From: Acidipropionibacterium jensenii DSM 20535
Lineage (GTDB): Bacteria > Actinomycetota > Actinomycetes > Propionibacteriales > Propionibacteriaceae
Length of the DNA: 64,000 nt
Direction of reading: 5' to 3'
Assembly: GCF_000425285.1 (NCBI RefSeq)
Contig: NZ_AUDD01000013.1
Span: forward strand, 1 to 64,000
In this document: positions 17,591 through 25,977 of the stretch, one piece after another
Layout of the letters: each line of letters starts with the position of its first letter
Numbering within the stretch: the first letter of the stretch is position 1
Position numbers and translations under genes: made by a program
Notes under the pieces: model-generated
Told to the model about the DNA's origin: nothing
Seen by the model: the letters and a program-made list of their open reading frames with translations, nothing else
Databases searched by the model: none

Positions 17591-17850
17591 CGCTGCGTCG
17601 CACGGCGCAGATGGGGTCATCACCCCGGAGTCGCCGGAAGAACGGATGAGCGGCGCCCCGGGAGATCTCCCGGACGGTGCGCCCATCCCACTAGAACCGG
17701 CAGCGACTCAAGGAAGTGGCACCTCCGCCCGTCCCGTCGTGGTTCGCACCGCTGCGGGGTCCGGGAGGACACGGTGCAAAGAGGGTGGTACCGCGGGTAC
17801 CCCGGACTCTCCGGGAGCTCGTCCCTCGTCGAGATCGACCACGACGAAGG
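17591..17850 (+). promoter_or_regulatory. T-box riboswitch (translational type) controlling ileS
   Basis: GAGGGTGGTACCGCGGG at 17781-17797 is the T-box core, with TGGT able to pair with the 3' end of uncharged tRNA. GAGGG (17781-17785) can pair with CCCTC (17823-17827) to form the antisequestrator. The alternative stem pairs CCCTCGTCG (17823-17831) with CGACGAAGG (17842-17850), which hides the ileS Shine-Dalgarno. The two structures share CCCTCG and exclude each other, and no T-run terminator is present, so control should be translational. An ATC at 17619-17621 is a candidate isoleucine specifier. A TATGAT at 17585-17590 fits the -10. Confidence 0.85.
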
Positions 17851-17864
17851 ACGCGACCATCGCG

Positions 17865-20800
17865 ATGAGTGACCACACCAGCCCCCAGCAGAGCGCAGGC
17901 TCCCGCAGCGCGGGCACCTCCCGGCCTGCCGCGGCGGGGACCGCCGCCTCAGAGCCCGCCACTCCACACAGCACCACCTACAAGGCCGTTCCGCCGCAGG
18001 TCGACCTGCCGGCGATGGAGCACCAGATCATCGACCTGTGGGACCGCAACCACACCTTCGAGAAGTCCCTGGAGCACACCAAGGACGGCGAACCGTGGAA
18101 CTTCTTCGAGGGCCCGCCCACCGCCAACGGCCAGCCCGGCACCCACCACATCGAGGCCCGCGTCTTCAAGGACGTCTTCCCCCGCTTCAAGTCGATGCAG
18201 GGCTACCACGTCGACCGCAAGGCCGGCTGGGACTGCCACGGACTGCCGGTCGAGCTGGCCGTCGAGCGCGAGCTCGGCTTCTCCGGCAAGCCCGACATCG
18301 AGAAGTACGGCGTGGAGCCCTTCAACGCCAAGTGCCGCGAGTCGGTCTCCCGCCACGTCGACGCCTTCACCGAGCTCACCCGCCGGATGGGCTACTGGGT
18401 GAACATGGACGAGGCCTACTGGACGATGAACCCCCAGTACGTCGAGTCGGTCTGGTGGGGCCTCAAGCAGATCTTCGACAAGGGTCTGCTCGGTGAGGAC
18501 CACCGGGTCGCCCCCTACTGCCCGCGCTGCGGCACCACGCTGTCCGACCACGAGCTCGCTCAGGGCTACCAGGACGACCGCGACCCCTCGATCTACGTCC
18601 AGTTCCCGCTCACCTCCGGTCCGCTGGCCGGCCAGGCGAAGCTGCTGGTGTGGACGACGACGCCGTGGACCCTGGTCTCCAACACCGCGGTCGCGGTGCG
18701 CCCCGACGTCACCTATGTGGTGGCCCGTCGCAAGCCCGTCGACGCCAAGGAGTCCGGTGCCGACGTCGCCACCGACGAGGTGGCCGCCGATCTCGGCAAG
18801 GTCGAGCCCGGCACCGACCTGGTCATCGCCGAACCGCTGTTCGACGCCGTCCTGGGTGACGAGTGGACCCGCACCGGACAGTCCTTCACCGGTGCGCAGA
18901 TGGAGTTCTGGACCTACCAGCGCCCCTACGACTGGGTGAAGTGGCCGGCCACCGACCACCGCACCACCGACGGACGCACCACCCCCGCCGACGCGAACTT
19001 CGTCATCCTCGCCGACTACGTCACCACCGAGGACGGCACCGGCTTGGTCCACCAGGCACCGGCCTTCGGCGCCGACGACCTGGTCACCTGCCGGGCCTAC
19101 GGGCTGCCGATGGTCAACCCGATCCGCCCCGACGGCACCTTCGAGGCCGACATCCCGATGGTCGGCGGGATGTTCTTCAAGACCGCCGACAAGCCGCTGT
19201 GCGAGGACCTCGAGAGGCGCGGCATCCTGTGGCGTCTGGAGATGCACTGGCACTCCTACCCGCACTGCTGGCGCTGTGACACCCCGCTCATCTACTACGC
19301 CCAGCCCTCCTGGTACATCCGCACCACCCGGATGAAGCAGCAGCTGATCGCCCAGAACGAGGCCACCACCTGGTACCCCGAGACGATCAAGCACGGCCGC
19401 TACGGCGACTGGCTGGAGAACAACATCGACTGGGCCGTCTCGCGCACCCGCTACTGGGGCACCCCGCTGCCGCTGTGGCGCAACGACGACGACCGCGACG
19501 ACGTCATCTGCATCGGATCCCTGGCCGAGCTGTCGGAGTACGCCGGACGCGACCTCACCGGGCTGGACCCGCACCGCCCGTTCATCGACGAGATCACCTT
19601 CGAGCGCAACGGGCACACCTACCACCGGGTCTCCGAGGTGGCCGACGCCTGGCTGGACTCCGGCTCGATGCCCTTCGCCCAGTGGGGCTACCCGCACGTG
19701 CCCGGCTCCAAGGAGAAGTTCCTGGCCCACTTCCCGGCCGACTTCATCTGCGAGGCGATCGACCAGACCCGCGGCTGGTTCTACACCCTGATGGCGGTGG
19801 GCACCCTGGTCTTCGACCAGTCGCCGTACCGCAACGTGCTGTGCCTGGGCCACATTCTGGCGGCCGACGGCCGCAAGATGAGCAAGCACCTGGGCAACAT
19901 CCTGCTGCCCATCCCGCTGATGGACAAGCACGGCGCCGACGGGGTGCGCTGGTTCATGGCCGCCGACGGGTCGCCGTGGAGCGCACGACGGGTCGGCGAC
20001 GACACCATTCAGGAGACGGTCCGCAAGGTCCTTCTCACCTACTGGAACACCGTCTCATTCCATGCCCTGTACGCGCGGGCCAACAACTGGTCCCCCGCGG
20101 GAGCGGCCGCCCCCGCCGTTGACAAGCGCCATGTCCTCGACCGATGGCTGGTCTCGTCGACGAATGTGCTGGTGCGCGACGTCACCGAGGCGCTCAACGA
20201 CTTCGACACCCAGCGCGCCGGTGCCCTCCTCCAGGAGTTCATCGACGAGCTGTCGAACTGGTACGTGCGCCGGTCCCGTCGTCGCTTCTGGGACGGCGAC
20301 CCGAGCGCCCTGTGGACCCTCCACGAGACCCTCAACGTGCTCACCCGGCTGATGGCCCCGATCACCCCGTTCATTACCGAGCGCGTCTGGCAGGACCTCT
20401 TCGTGGCCACCGATCCGGACGCCCCGGAGTCGGTGCACCTCAGCAGCTGGCCGACCGTCGACGAGTCGGTCATCGACGAGAGCCTCGACGAGTCGATGGA
20501 CCTGGCCCGCCGGGTCGTCGAGCTGGGTCGTGGCGCCCGCGCCGAGGCCAAGGTGAAGCTGCGTCAGCCGCTCAGTCGGGCGCTGATCTCCGGATCCCAT
20601 CTGGCCCGGCTCGACGAGTCCCTGCAGGCCGAGATCCGTGCCGAGCTCAACGTGGTCCGGCTGGAGTCCTTCGGCTCCTCCGGCGATCTGGTCGACCACA
20701 CCGCCAAGGGCAACTTCCGGTCCCTGGGCAAGCGGTTCGGCAAGGTCACCCCGAAGGTCGCTGCGGCGATCGCGGCGGTCGACGCCGGGAAGCTGGCGGC

Positions 20801-21221
20801 CGACCTGGCCGCCGACGGCCAGGTGACCCTCGACGTCCCCCAGGCCGAAGGCGGCAGCGCGGTCATCGGGCCCGACGACGTCATCATCTCCGAGCGTCCC
20901 CGCGAGGGCTGGAGCGTGGTGAACGAGCAGGGCGAGACGGTGGCCCTGGATCTGGAGATCACCCCGGAGCTGGCCCGCGCCGGTCTGGCCCGTGAGGCCG
21001 TCCGGTTCATCCAGGACACCCGCAAGCACGTCGGCCTGGAGGTCTCCGACCGGATCTCGCTGAGCTGGCACGCCGGCGAGAAGCTGGCCGAGGCGATCCG
21101 CGACCATGCCGGTGAGATCGCCGACGAGGTGCTGGCCACCTCGATGGAGGAGGCCGAGGCCGGTCAGGACTGGGCGACCGAGTCCGATCTGGGGCTGTCG
21201 ATCAAGGTCGTCAAGGCCTGA
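17865..21221 (+). CDS. ileS: Isoleucyl-tRNA synthetase, type 2
   Basis: Charges tRNA-Ile. The protein has 1118 residues, with a nonconserved N-terminal tail of about 45. The HIGH-equivalent is GQPGTHHIEAR, the editing domain follows with LLVWTTTPWTL, and the second signature is GRKMSKHLGN. The KMSKH form and GxHH-type first motif mark the type-2 (eukaryote-like) class, which is generally less sensitive to mupirocin than type 1. The anticodon-binding domain contains DELSNWYVRRSRRRFW. The ATG at 17865 follows GAAGGA, the site sequestered by the leader. Confidence 0.96.
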   Translation: MSDHTSPQQSAGSRSAGTSRPAAAGTAASEPATPHSTTYKAVPPQVDLPAMEHQIIDLWDRNHTFEKSLEHTKDGEPWNFFEGPPTANGQPGTHHIEARVFKDVFPRFKSMQGYHVDRKAGWDCHGLPVELAVERELGFSGKPDIEKYGVEPFNAKCRESVSRHVDAFTELTRRMGYWVNMDEAYWTMNPQYVESVWWGLKQIFDKGLLGEDHRVAPYCPRCGTTLSDHELAQGYQDDRDPSIYVQFPLTSGPLAGQAKLLVWTTTPWTLVSNTAVAVRPDVTYVVARRKPVDAKESGADVATDEVAADLGKVEPGTDLVIAEPLFDAVLGDEWTRTGQSFTGAQMEFWTYQRPYDWVKWPATDHRTTDGRTTPADANFVILADYVTTEDGTGLVHQAPAFGADDLVTCRAYGLPMVNPIRPDGTFEADIPMVGGMFFKTADKPLCEDLERRGILWRLEMHWHSYPHCWRCDTPLIYYAQPSWYIRTTRMKQQLIAQNEATTWYPETIKHGRYGDWLENNIDWAVSRTRYWGTPLPLWRNDDDRDDVICIGSLAELSEYAGRDLTGLDPHRPFIDEITFERNGHTYHRVSEVADAWLDSGSMPFAQWGYPHVPGSKEKFLAHFPADFICEAIDQTRGWFYTLMAVGTLVFDQSPYRNVLCLGHILAADGRKMSKHLGNILLPIPLMDKHGADGVRWFMAADGSPWSARRVGDDTIQETVRKVLLTYWNTVSFHALYARANNWSPAGAAAPAVDKRHVLDRWLVSSTNVLVRDVTEALNDFDTQRAGALLQEFIDELSNWYVRRSRRRFWDGDPSALWTLHETLNVLTRLMAPITPFITERVWQDLFVATDPDAPESVHLSSWPTVDESVIDESLDESMDLARRVVELGRGARAEAKVKLRQPLSRALISGSHLARLDESLQAEIRAELNVVRLESFGSSGDLVDHTAKGNFRSLGKRFGKVTPKVAAAIAAVDAGKLAADLAADGQVTLDVPQAEGGSAVIGPDDVIISERPREGWSVVNEQGETVALDLEITPELARAGLAREAVRFIQDTRKHVGLEVSDRISLSWHAGEKLAEAIRDHAGEIADEVLATSMEEAEAGQDWATESDLGLSIKVVKA

Positions 21222-21251
21222 GGGCCGGGACCCGGCGACCTGCGTGCCGTG

Positions 21252-21298
21252 CAACCGGGATTCCCGGTCCGTGATCCGCGGACCGGGGGTCCCGGTTG
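21252..21298 (+). terminator. Strong hairpin after ileS
   Basis: CAACCGGGA (21252-21260) pairs with TCCCGGTTG (21290-21298), and an inner CCCGGTCC/GGACCGGG extends the stem. There is no T-run, as is common in actinobacteria. Confidence 0.6.
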
Positions 21299-21417
21299 GA
21301 GTCCCGAAGGGTCTTGGCAGCTACGAGTCGCGGTGCACAGGCGGTTCGGATGGACGTAGGCGTCAGGCAATCTGCACCAACCCCGGCTCCTGTGAATGGC
21401 CAGTGCCCAGGTCTTAC

Positions 21418-21738
21418 TCATCTGGACTCTTCCGGGACAGTTGCCAGTTCCTCGGCGTCATGATGGTGGACGCCGAGCCGATCGAGCACACTCTCTATGG
21501 CCCGCGCCACCGCCGGGTGGCGGTACGAGCCTCGCTGTGTTCCTCCAAGCAACATCGCCATATCCGCGTAGATGTGCTTGGGGAACTGGTTGCCTGATGC
21601 GGTGATCGAGGCGCACAGCTGAGCGATGGGGAAGTTGACGGCGTGGGCCCCCAGGTCGATCGAGTAGACCACCGGCAGGAAGCTTCTCCAGATGGCTTCC
21701 ATGCCGAACAGCCCGTGTGGCCAGGCAGTCTCGACGAT
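21418..21738 (-). pseudogene. Gene remnant with an in-frame stop
   Basis: The minus strand reads WPHGLFGMEAIWRSFLPVV, then DLGAHAVNFPIAQLCASI and AVARAIESVLDRLGVHHHD up to the stop at 21418. The same frame continues upstream with protein-like sequence (LPAGKVVLVGKSVAATFEGA), but a TAG at 21739-21741 interrupts it. The remaining ATG at 21702 would give only 94 residues. I recognise no family. It looks like a decayed gene at the edge of the AT-richer island. Confidence 0.4.
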
Positions 21739-22013
21739 CTATGTGGCGCCTTCGAAGGTCGCGGCAACGGACTTCCCAACCAGTACGACTTTGCCCGCGG
21801 GCAAGGCTGCGCTGAATCGGAGCCCACACGTGATGGCGACGATCAGCAATCGGACTTCGCCAGCGTCGACCGGCGGGGTGAGGCTACCAATATCGCCACT
21901 ACCGTCCTACTCCTCACACTCCAAACTCAATGCACCGCAGGAAGGAGAACCGAATTTTCATTTTCCCGGGCCCTGGAGCGCTGCCGTTATTCCGGGATTT
22001 ATACTATGAGCTG

Positions 22014-22048
22014 GGGCGCTTGCCGGGTTGACCGCCCGGCAAGCGCCC
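22014..22048 (-). terminator. Hairpin after the secreted-protein gene
   Basis: GGGCGCTTGCCGGG (22014-22027) and CCCGGCAAGCGCCC (22035-22048) form a perfect 14-bp stem with a 7-nt loop, 33 bp beyond the stop of the minus-strand gene. The rest of 21742-22080 shows no convincing gene. Confidence 0.65.
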
Positions 22049-22080
22049 TCACCCATCGAAACCAGTGTTGGAGAACTCTG

Positions 22081-22758
22081 TCAGTACTTGCTCCGGCATG
22101 TCCAGAGGGCTGCGATCATGGAAGCGATCCCAGATGGACCAATGCCGGCAATCGCTCCCTCAACGCATCCGATCTCGATGGTTGCAGCACAACCCGCGAC
22201 CGCACCAGCAATTGCGCCACTGATTCCAGCGTCTGTCATGCAGTTGTACCATGCCTTGTGAGGCGCCCTCGCTCTTCTGGCATCGATATTTGAACTGTCA
22301 GACGTGCTCTGAACCTGGTTCTCAGAAATCGTCAACGTCGCTTCGCGCGAGTTCACTAGTTTCCACGACAGCGAGGTGAACACGATGCCTCGGTTGGCGG
22401 CCAAATTGCTGAGGTCGACGGTGTCGATCGTCATTCCCGAGCGGTTCTTTAGAGCGAGAGCCGAAGGATGTTGAGTGGTTGATAGGCTGTAGTCAGTACC
22501 TATTCTAAGATCGAGTTTTACTGTTCTATGACCGGAATCCAATGAATATTTGATAAGGTATGTGCCGGGAGATACTGTCTCCGTCTTTGGGGACACACGA
22601 TGCGGGCCACTGTCAGTGGTTTGGGCCAGTTGTGTGGCAGTGTCAGCCGTCGCACGGTCAGCATCTGGCGACGATGTGGCGCTGGCAGATGGTAGGAATG
22701 ACGTAAGTGCAACCATGGTGCCGACCAACATTGTTGTGATCGTGACTGGAATTCTCAT
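22081..22758 (-). CDS. Secreted protein with Gly/Cys-rich C-terminal domain
   Basis: A 225-residue protein of unknown family. A clear Sec signal peptide (TTMLVGTMVALTSFLPSASA) opens the protein. Residues 60-160 look like a beta-rich domain (GTYLIKYSLDSG, HRTVKLDLRIG). After a basic stretch (ARRARAPHK) comes a compact hydrophobic tail of about 55 residues with four cysteines and GAIAGAVAG and EGAIAGIGPSG motifs. The layout recalls exported proteins whose Gly-rich Cys-bonded tails act as bacteriocins, but that is inference only. GAGGAGG lies 10 nt before the ATG. Base composition is clearly AT-richer than the flanks, suggesting acquisition. It is divergent from the regulator operon. Confidence 0.7.
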   Translation of the reverse strand: MRIPVTITTMLVGTMVALTSFLPSASATSSPDADRATADTATQLAQTTDSGPHRVSPKTETVSPGTYLIKYSLDSGHRTVKLDLRIGTDYSLSTTQHPSALALKNRSGMTIDTVDLSNLAANRGIVFTSLSWKLVNSREATLTISENQVQSTSDSSNIDARRARAPHKAWYNCMTDAGISGAIAGAVAGCAATIEIGCVEGAIAGIGPSGIASMIAALWTCRSKY

Positions 22759-22880
22759 CGGGGCTTGGCCTCCTCGTTGAAGTGGTATGAGGTGCGGGTG
22801 CGCTGCCCGGTCTCTCGTGGAACATGCTCTCGAGATGTGGACACGGTATCCTTCGGGTGACGGGGTGTCAACGAGGAGTG

Positions 22881-22886
22881 TAGGGT
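22881..22886 (+). promoter_or_regulatory. -10 box TAGGGT of the island operon
   Basis: TAGGGT lies 31 bp before the ATG at 22918 and overlaps the left arm of the adjacent inverted repeat. Confidence 0.4.
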
Positions 22887-22901
22887 TGAAGGAAATTCAA
22901 C
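22885..22901. promoter_or_regulatory. Candidate operator GTTGAA-N5-TTCAAC
   Basis: A perfect 6-bp inverted repeat with a 5-bp spacer overlaps the end of the TAGGGT box and the expected transcription start of the membrane-protein/regulator operon. This is where a repressor such as the winged-helix protein encoded in the operon would bind. Confidence 0.45.
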
Positions 22902-22917
22902 GGTCTGGAGGTCGCTC

Positions 22918-23391
22918 ATGCAGAGGCCAAGCTCACTGATGGCCCAGAGCTGTCTGGATCAGGCGAGAGCTGCGCAGCGAGAGGCGGCTCGGATGCCGCG
23001 GCGCCCATATGGAGCTCTGTTGGTCGGCATGTCCGTCCTGCAGGCGACGCTCCTCGTGATCATCAGCATTGCGATGTTCGGGTCGTCGTGGCGTTGGACG
23101 ACAGCACTCGTGCTGTTGGCCTCGGGGATCGCGGTGTCGTTCTTGGGAGGTTGGGTCGCTTCTGCACTTCGAGAGGGCCTTCCCGAAGGTTTCGGGAGTC
23201 TTGACAGATTTAGAAGGATCTGGAATAAACGCATGGCCATAGGAACTGCTGCGGTCTCTGGAGCTGTTGCACCAAGTCTTTTGGAGCCTCACCCGGGATC
23301 CGCGAGTCCGCTTGTTTTTCTAGTTGTGGTACTTGGCATTGTATCGATCCTTCCCCAACTCTACATGGGGGTTCGGCTATGGATGAAATGA
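22918..23391 (+). CDS. Membrane protein of the island operon
   Basis: A 157-residue protein of unknown function with a basic, amphipathic N-terminus (AQREAARMPRRPYG) and four predicted membrane segments: LLVGMSVLQATLLVIISIAM, TALVLLASGIAVSFLGG, a weaker AIGTAAVSGAVAPSLL, and PLVFLVVVLGIVSILPQ. TGGAGGTCGCTC gives a good ribosome site. Its 3' end overlaps the regulator gene by 13 bp, so the pair is co-translated. A membrane protein joined to a winged-helix repressor is an arrangement often seen for stress-sensing or immunity modules. Confidence 0.7.
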   Translation: MQRPSSLMAQSCLDQARAAQREAARMPRRPYGALLVGMSVLQATLLVIISIAMFGSSWRWTTALVLLASGIAVSFLGGWVASALREGLPEGFGSLDRFRRIWNKRMAIGTAAVSGAVAPSLLEPHPGSASPLVFLVVVLGIVSILPQLYMGVRLWMK

Positions 23392-23717
23392 CTGATCCAA
23401 ATACGTTATTAAAACGCTGGGACAAAGTATTTACATCTCCGATACGGTTTACGATTACTGCGGCTATTTCGCGTCAGGATACAGTTTCATTCTCAGCACT
23501 CAGAAGGATTCTAGGGATCAGCTCCGCGCTGATGAGTAAACATGTATCGGTGCTGGAAGGCGCAGGCTACGTTGACGTCCACAAGATACAAGAGGGCCGG
23601 AAGGTCCTCACTGAACTGGAGCTCACGCCACAGGGAAGAGCGGCGTTTGACGGACAAGTGGCGCTTCTCGAAGAAATATCTGGGACTCACCAAGGGGATG
23701 GTCCGAATGAAAAATAG
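23379..23717 (+). CDS. Winged-helix transcriptional regulator
   Basis: A 112-residue one-domain DNA-binding protein of the MarR/ArsR-like winged-helix group (PF13601-like). The helix-turn-helix covers SFSALRRILGISSALMSKHV, followed by VLEGAGYVDVHK and a wing with EGRKVLTELELTPQGRAAF. No metal-binding cysteines are visible. GGGGG lies 8 nt before the ATG at 23379; a second ATG at 23388 overlaps the upstream TGA. It probably represses its own operon through the inverted repeat at 22885-22901. Confidence 0.8.
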   Translation: MDEMTDPNTLLKRWDKVFTSPIRFTITAAISRQDTVSFSALRRILGISSALMSKHVSVLEGAGYVDVHKIQEGRKVLTELELTPQGRAAFDGQVALLEEISGTHQGDGPNEK

Positions 23718-23910
23718 TATAAGCCGTGAGAGCTTGGTGGACAGAAAGGGCAATAGTTCGACCGGAATTCTGTTGGTATTTTCGGTGGCCTGTCTTGTAG
23801 TCGCTCTTTTGTGTGACTCTCCGGGGTTGGTATATCGTCGCGTTCTTTCTCTGCTTGCTTTCGCTGTTTGTATCATGGCTGTTATTTGGTCGCGAAGGCG
23901 ACGTCGCTAG
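23707..23910 (+). CDS. Small two-segment membrane peptide
   Basis: A 67-residue peptide with two hydrophobic helices, STGILLVFSVACLVVALLC and VLSLLAFAVCIMAVIW, and a basic WSRRRRR tail that should stay in the cytoplasm. Its ATG lies 11 bp inside the regulator gene, in another frame, indicating translational coupling. Codon use is AT-rich like the rest of the island. No family is recognised; a small immunity-like or sensor protein is possible. Confidence 0.6.
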   Translation: MKNSISRESLVDRKGNSSTGILLVFSVACLVVALLCDSPGLVYRRVLSLLAFAVCIMAVIWSRRRRR

Positions 23911-24045
23911 AAAACTGGGTTCGGCCGCGTCATTCAGGCGCAGGTGTGCCCGGGGGCATTGAGCTACCTCATGAGATCCGCGTAACCCGCATGGACGTAA
24001 GCGTTGGATATCCGCATGACACCCCGCTCGACCTGGCCCTCCGGG

Positions 24046-24480
24046 TCACTCACTGCCGCTCGAGTCGTCGGACCGGCCCTCCAGCCTGCGCCGATCCCGC
24101 GACCGGTGGGAGCTGTGGCCCCCGGTGAGCACCGGGACCAGGAAGACCGGGATGAGGATCACCCACCACCACTGCCAGCCGGTGGCGAAGCAGAAGATCA
24201 GTGCCGCCGGCCAGGTGAGGGCCGAGACCACTTCGAGGGGCTTGCGCCGGTTCGAGGTCTCGACCTTCGAGGGGATCGGGGTCGCCACCACGAGGCTGGA
24301 GGGGTCCTTCGGCAGATCGCCGAAGAGCTCGTCCAGGTCGGCCCGGGTGTGGGCGGCCAGGGCGGCGGCCATCCGGTCGTCGAACTCCTCGGCGGTGAGC
24401 CGTCCGGCGACGTGGTGGTCGCGCAGCGCCGCCACCGCGGCGTCACGGTCGGAGTCGCCGATGCGCAGGTTCGGATCCAT
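24046..24480 (-). CDS. DUF1707/SHOCT-like domain membrane protein
   Basis: A 144-residue protein. The N-terminal DUF1707 motif is readable: LRIGDSDRDAAVAALRDHH, then GRLTAEEFDDRM and HTRADLDELFGDLP. A hydrophobic segment follows (LTWPAALIFCFATGWQWWW, then VILIPVFLVPVLTG), and the tail is basic then acidic. DUF1707 occurs at the N-terminus of many actinobacterial membrane proteins; its role is not established. TACCCT with 6 nt before the ATG indicates a leaderless message, divergent from lysC. Confidence 0.8.
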   Translation of the reverse strand: MDPNLRIGDSDRDAAVAALRDHHVAGRLTAEEFDDRMAAALAAHTRADLDELFGDLPKDPSSLVVATPIPSKVETSNRRKPLEVVSALTWPAALIFCFATGWQWWWVILIPVFLVPVLTGGHSSHRSRDRRRLEGRSDDSSGSE

Positions 24481-24486
24481 GGGTTG

Positions 24487-24492
24487 AGGGTA
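24487..24492 (-). promoter_or_regulatory. -10 box TACCCT, leaderless arrangement
   Basis: On the minus strand TACCCT, CAACCC (6 nt), then the ATG at 24480. Confidence 0.55.
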
Positions 24493-24604
24493 GTTCAGCC
24501 CGGTCCTCCCTGCGGCGGGTACATTCTGCTTCGACCAGTGGCCGGTGCACCGAGCACCGCAGGACGCCGGATAGACTGCGGTGTCCGCACCAATGGGAGG
24601 ATTG

Positions 24605-25879
24605 ATGACGCGCGTCGTCCAGAAGTTTGGCGGGTCCTCGGTGGCCGACGCCGAGTCGATCAAACGTGTTGCCCGCCGGATCGCCGCGACCAGACGGGCC
24701 GGCAACGAGGTGGTCATCGTCATCTCGGCGATGGGCGACTCGACAGATGACCTGATGGACCTGGCCCTCAAGGTCTCCCCCCAGCCGGCCCCTCGCGAGC
24801 TCGACATGCTCCTCACCACCGGTGAGCGCCAGTCGGCGGCCCTGCTGGCGATGGCGCTGTCGGATCTCGGCGTGCCGGCCCGCAGCTACACCGGCTCCCA
24901 GGCCGGGGTCATCACGACCGCAGCGCACGGCAATGCGCGCATCATCGACATCACCCCGGGCCGGGTGGAGAAGTCGCTGAGCGCCGGCAACGTCGTCATC
25001 GTGTGCGGCTTCCAGGGGGTCTCCCAGACCACCAAGGACGTCACCACCCTGGGACGCGGCGCCTCCGACACCACCGCGGTCGCCCTGGCGAGCGCCCTCA
25101 ACGCCCAGTACTGCGAGATCTACTCCGACGTCGACGGGGTGTTCACCGCCGATCCGCGGATCGTCCCCGAGGCGCGACGGATCCCGGAGATCAGTTACGA
25201 GGAGATGCTGGAGATGGCCGCCTGCGGCGCCAAGATCCTGCACCTGCGCTGCGTCGAGTACGCCCGCCGCGAGGACGTCCCGGTGCACGTCCGCTCCTCC
25301 TTCTCCGACAATCCGGGCACCTGGGTCAAGGACCTCGCCGACATCAAGAAGGGACCAGCCATGGAAGAGGCCATCATCTCCGGGGTCGCCCACGACCGCT
25401 CGGAGGCGAAGATCACCATCGCCGGGATTCCCGACGCCATCGGCCGTGCGGCGCAGATCTTCGGGATCATCGCCGACGCCGGCATCAACATCGACATGAT
25501 CGTCCAGAACGCCTCCCGGGTGATGGACGGCCGGACCGACCTGTCCTTCACCCTGCCGATGTCCGACGGCCGCACCGCCGTCGAGGCGCTGCGGGCGGCG
25601 AGGAACTCCCTCGGCTACGAGCAGCTGCTCTACGACGACCAGGTCGGCAAGGTCTCGGTGATCGGTGTCGGGATGCGCTCCCACCCCGGCGTCACCAGCA
25701 CCTTCTTCCGCGCCCTGGCCGATGCTGGGATCAACCTCCAGATGATCTCGACCTCCGAGATCCGGATCTCGGTGGTCGTCGCCGCCGAGGAGGTCGACGA
25801 GGCGGTCCGGGTGGCCCACACCGCCTTCGGTCTGGACTCCGAGGGAGAGGCCGTCGTCTACGCAGGGACGGGACGCTGA
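24605..25879 (+). CDS. lysC: Aspartate kinase
   Basis: Phosphorylates aspartate, the first step toward lysine, threonine, methionine and diaminopimelate. The 424-residue protein has the kinase signature [15 protein letters not shown] at the N-terminus, [13 protein letters not shown] mid-kinase, and two ACT domains in the C-terminal third ([18 protein letters not shown] and [18 protein letters not shown]). GGGAGGATTG precedes the ATG at 24605; a TAGACT at 24571-24576 fits its promoter. An ATG at 25361 after AAGGGACCAGCC would give a 172-residue beta subunit made of the ACT region, as known in Corynebacterium and Bacillus. The usual neighbour asd does not follow. Confidence 0.95.
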   Translation: MTRVVQKFGGSSVADAESIKRVARRIAATRRAGNEVVIVISAMGDSTDDLMDLALKVSPQPAPRELDMLLTTGERQSAALLAMALSDLGVPARSYTGSQAGVITTAAHGNARIIDITPGRVEKSLSAGNVVIVCGFQGVSQTTKDVTTLGRGASDTTAVALASALNAQYCEIYSDVDGVFTADPRIVPEARRIPEISYEEMLEMAACGAKILHLRCVEYARREDVPVHVRSSFSDNPGTWVKDLADIKKGPAMEEAIISGVAHDRSEAKITIAGIPDAIGRAAQIFGIIADAGINIDMIVQNASRVMDGRTDLSFTLPMSDGRTAVEALRAARNSLGYEQLLYDDQVGKVSVIGVGMRSHPGVTSTFFRALADAGINLQMISTSEIRISVVVAAEEVDEAVRVAHTAFGLDSEGEAVVYAGTGR

Positions 25880-25977
25880 GCGCCCGACGCGGGTCGAACG
25901 GCGAGCCGCCCGATCCGACCTCCCGCGCGCCTCGACGCTCCGGTAGGAGCCGACAGGAGGGACGGGAGGACGACGCC

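Noticed and set aside
17949-19931. Long minus-strand frame inside ileS
   Set aside because: Composition is that of an antisense shadow and it lies wholly within the synthetase gene.
21643-22293. Plus-strand frame across the island edge
   Set aside because: It runs antisense through the gene remnant and the secreted-protein gene and shows no family features.
23542-23706. Longer form of the 67-residue membrane peptide
   Set aside because: The extension is the shifted frame of the winged-helix gene; the ATG at 23707 overlaps its end as in other coupled genes.
25003-25879. N-terminal extension of murJ inside lysC
   Set aside because: The frame is open but encodes Arg/Gly-rich shadow sequence; GTG at 25978 has a good ribosome site just before the MurJ tail.
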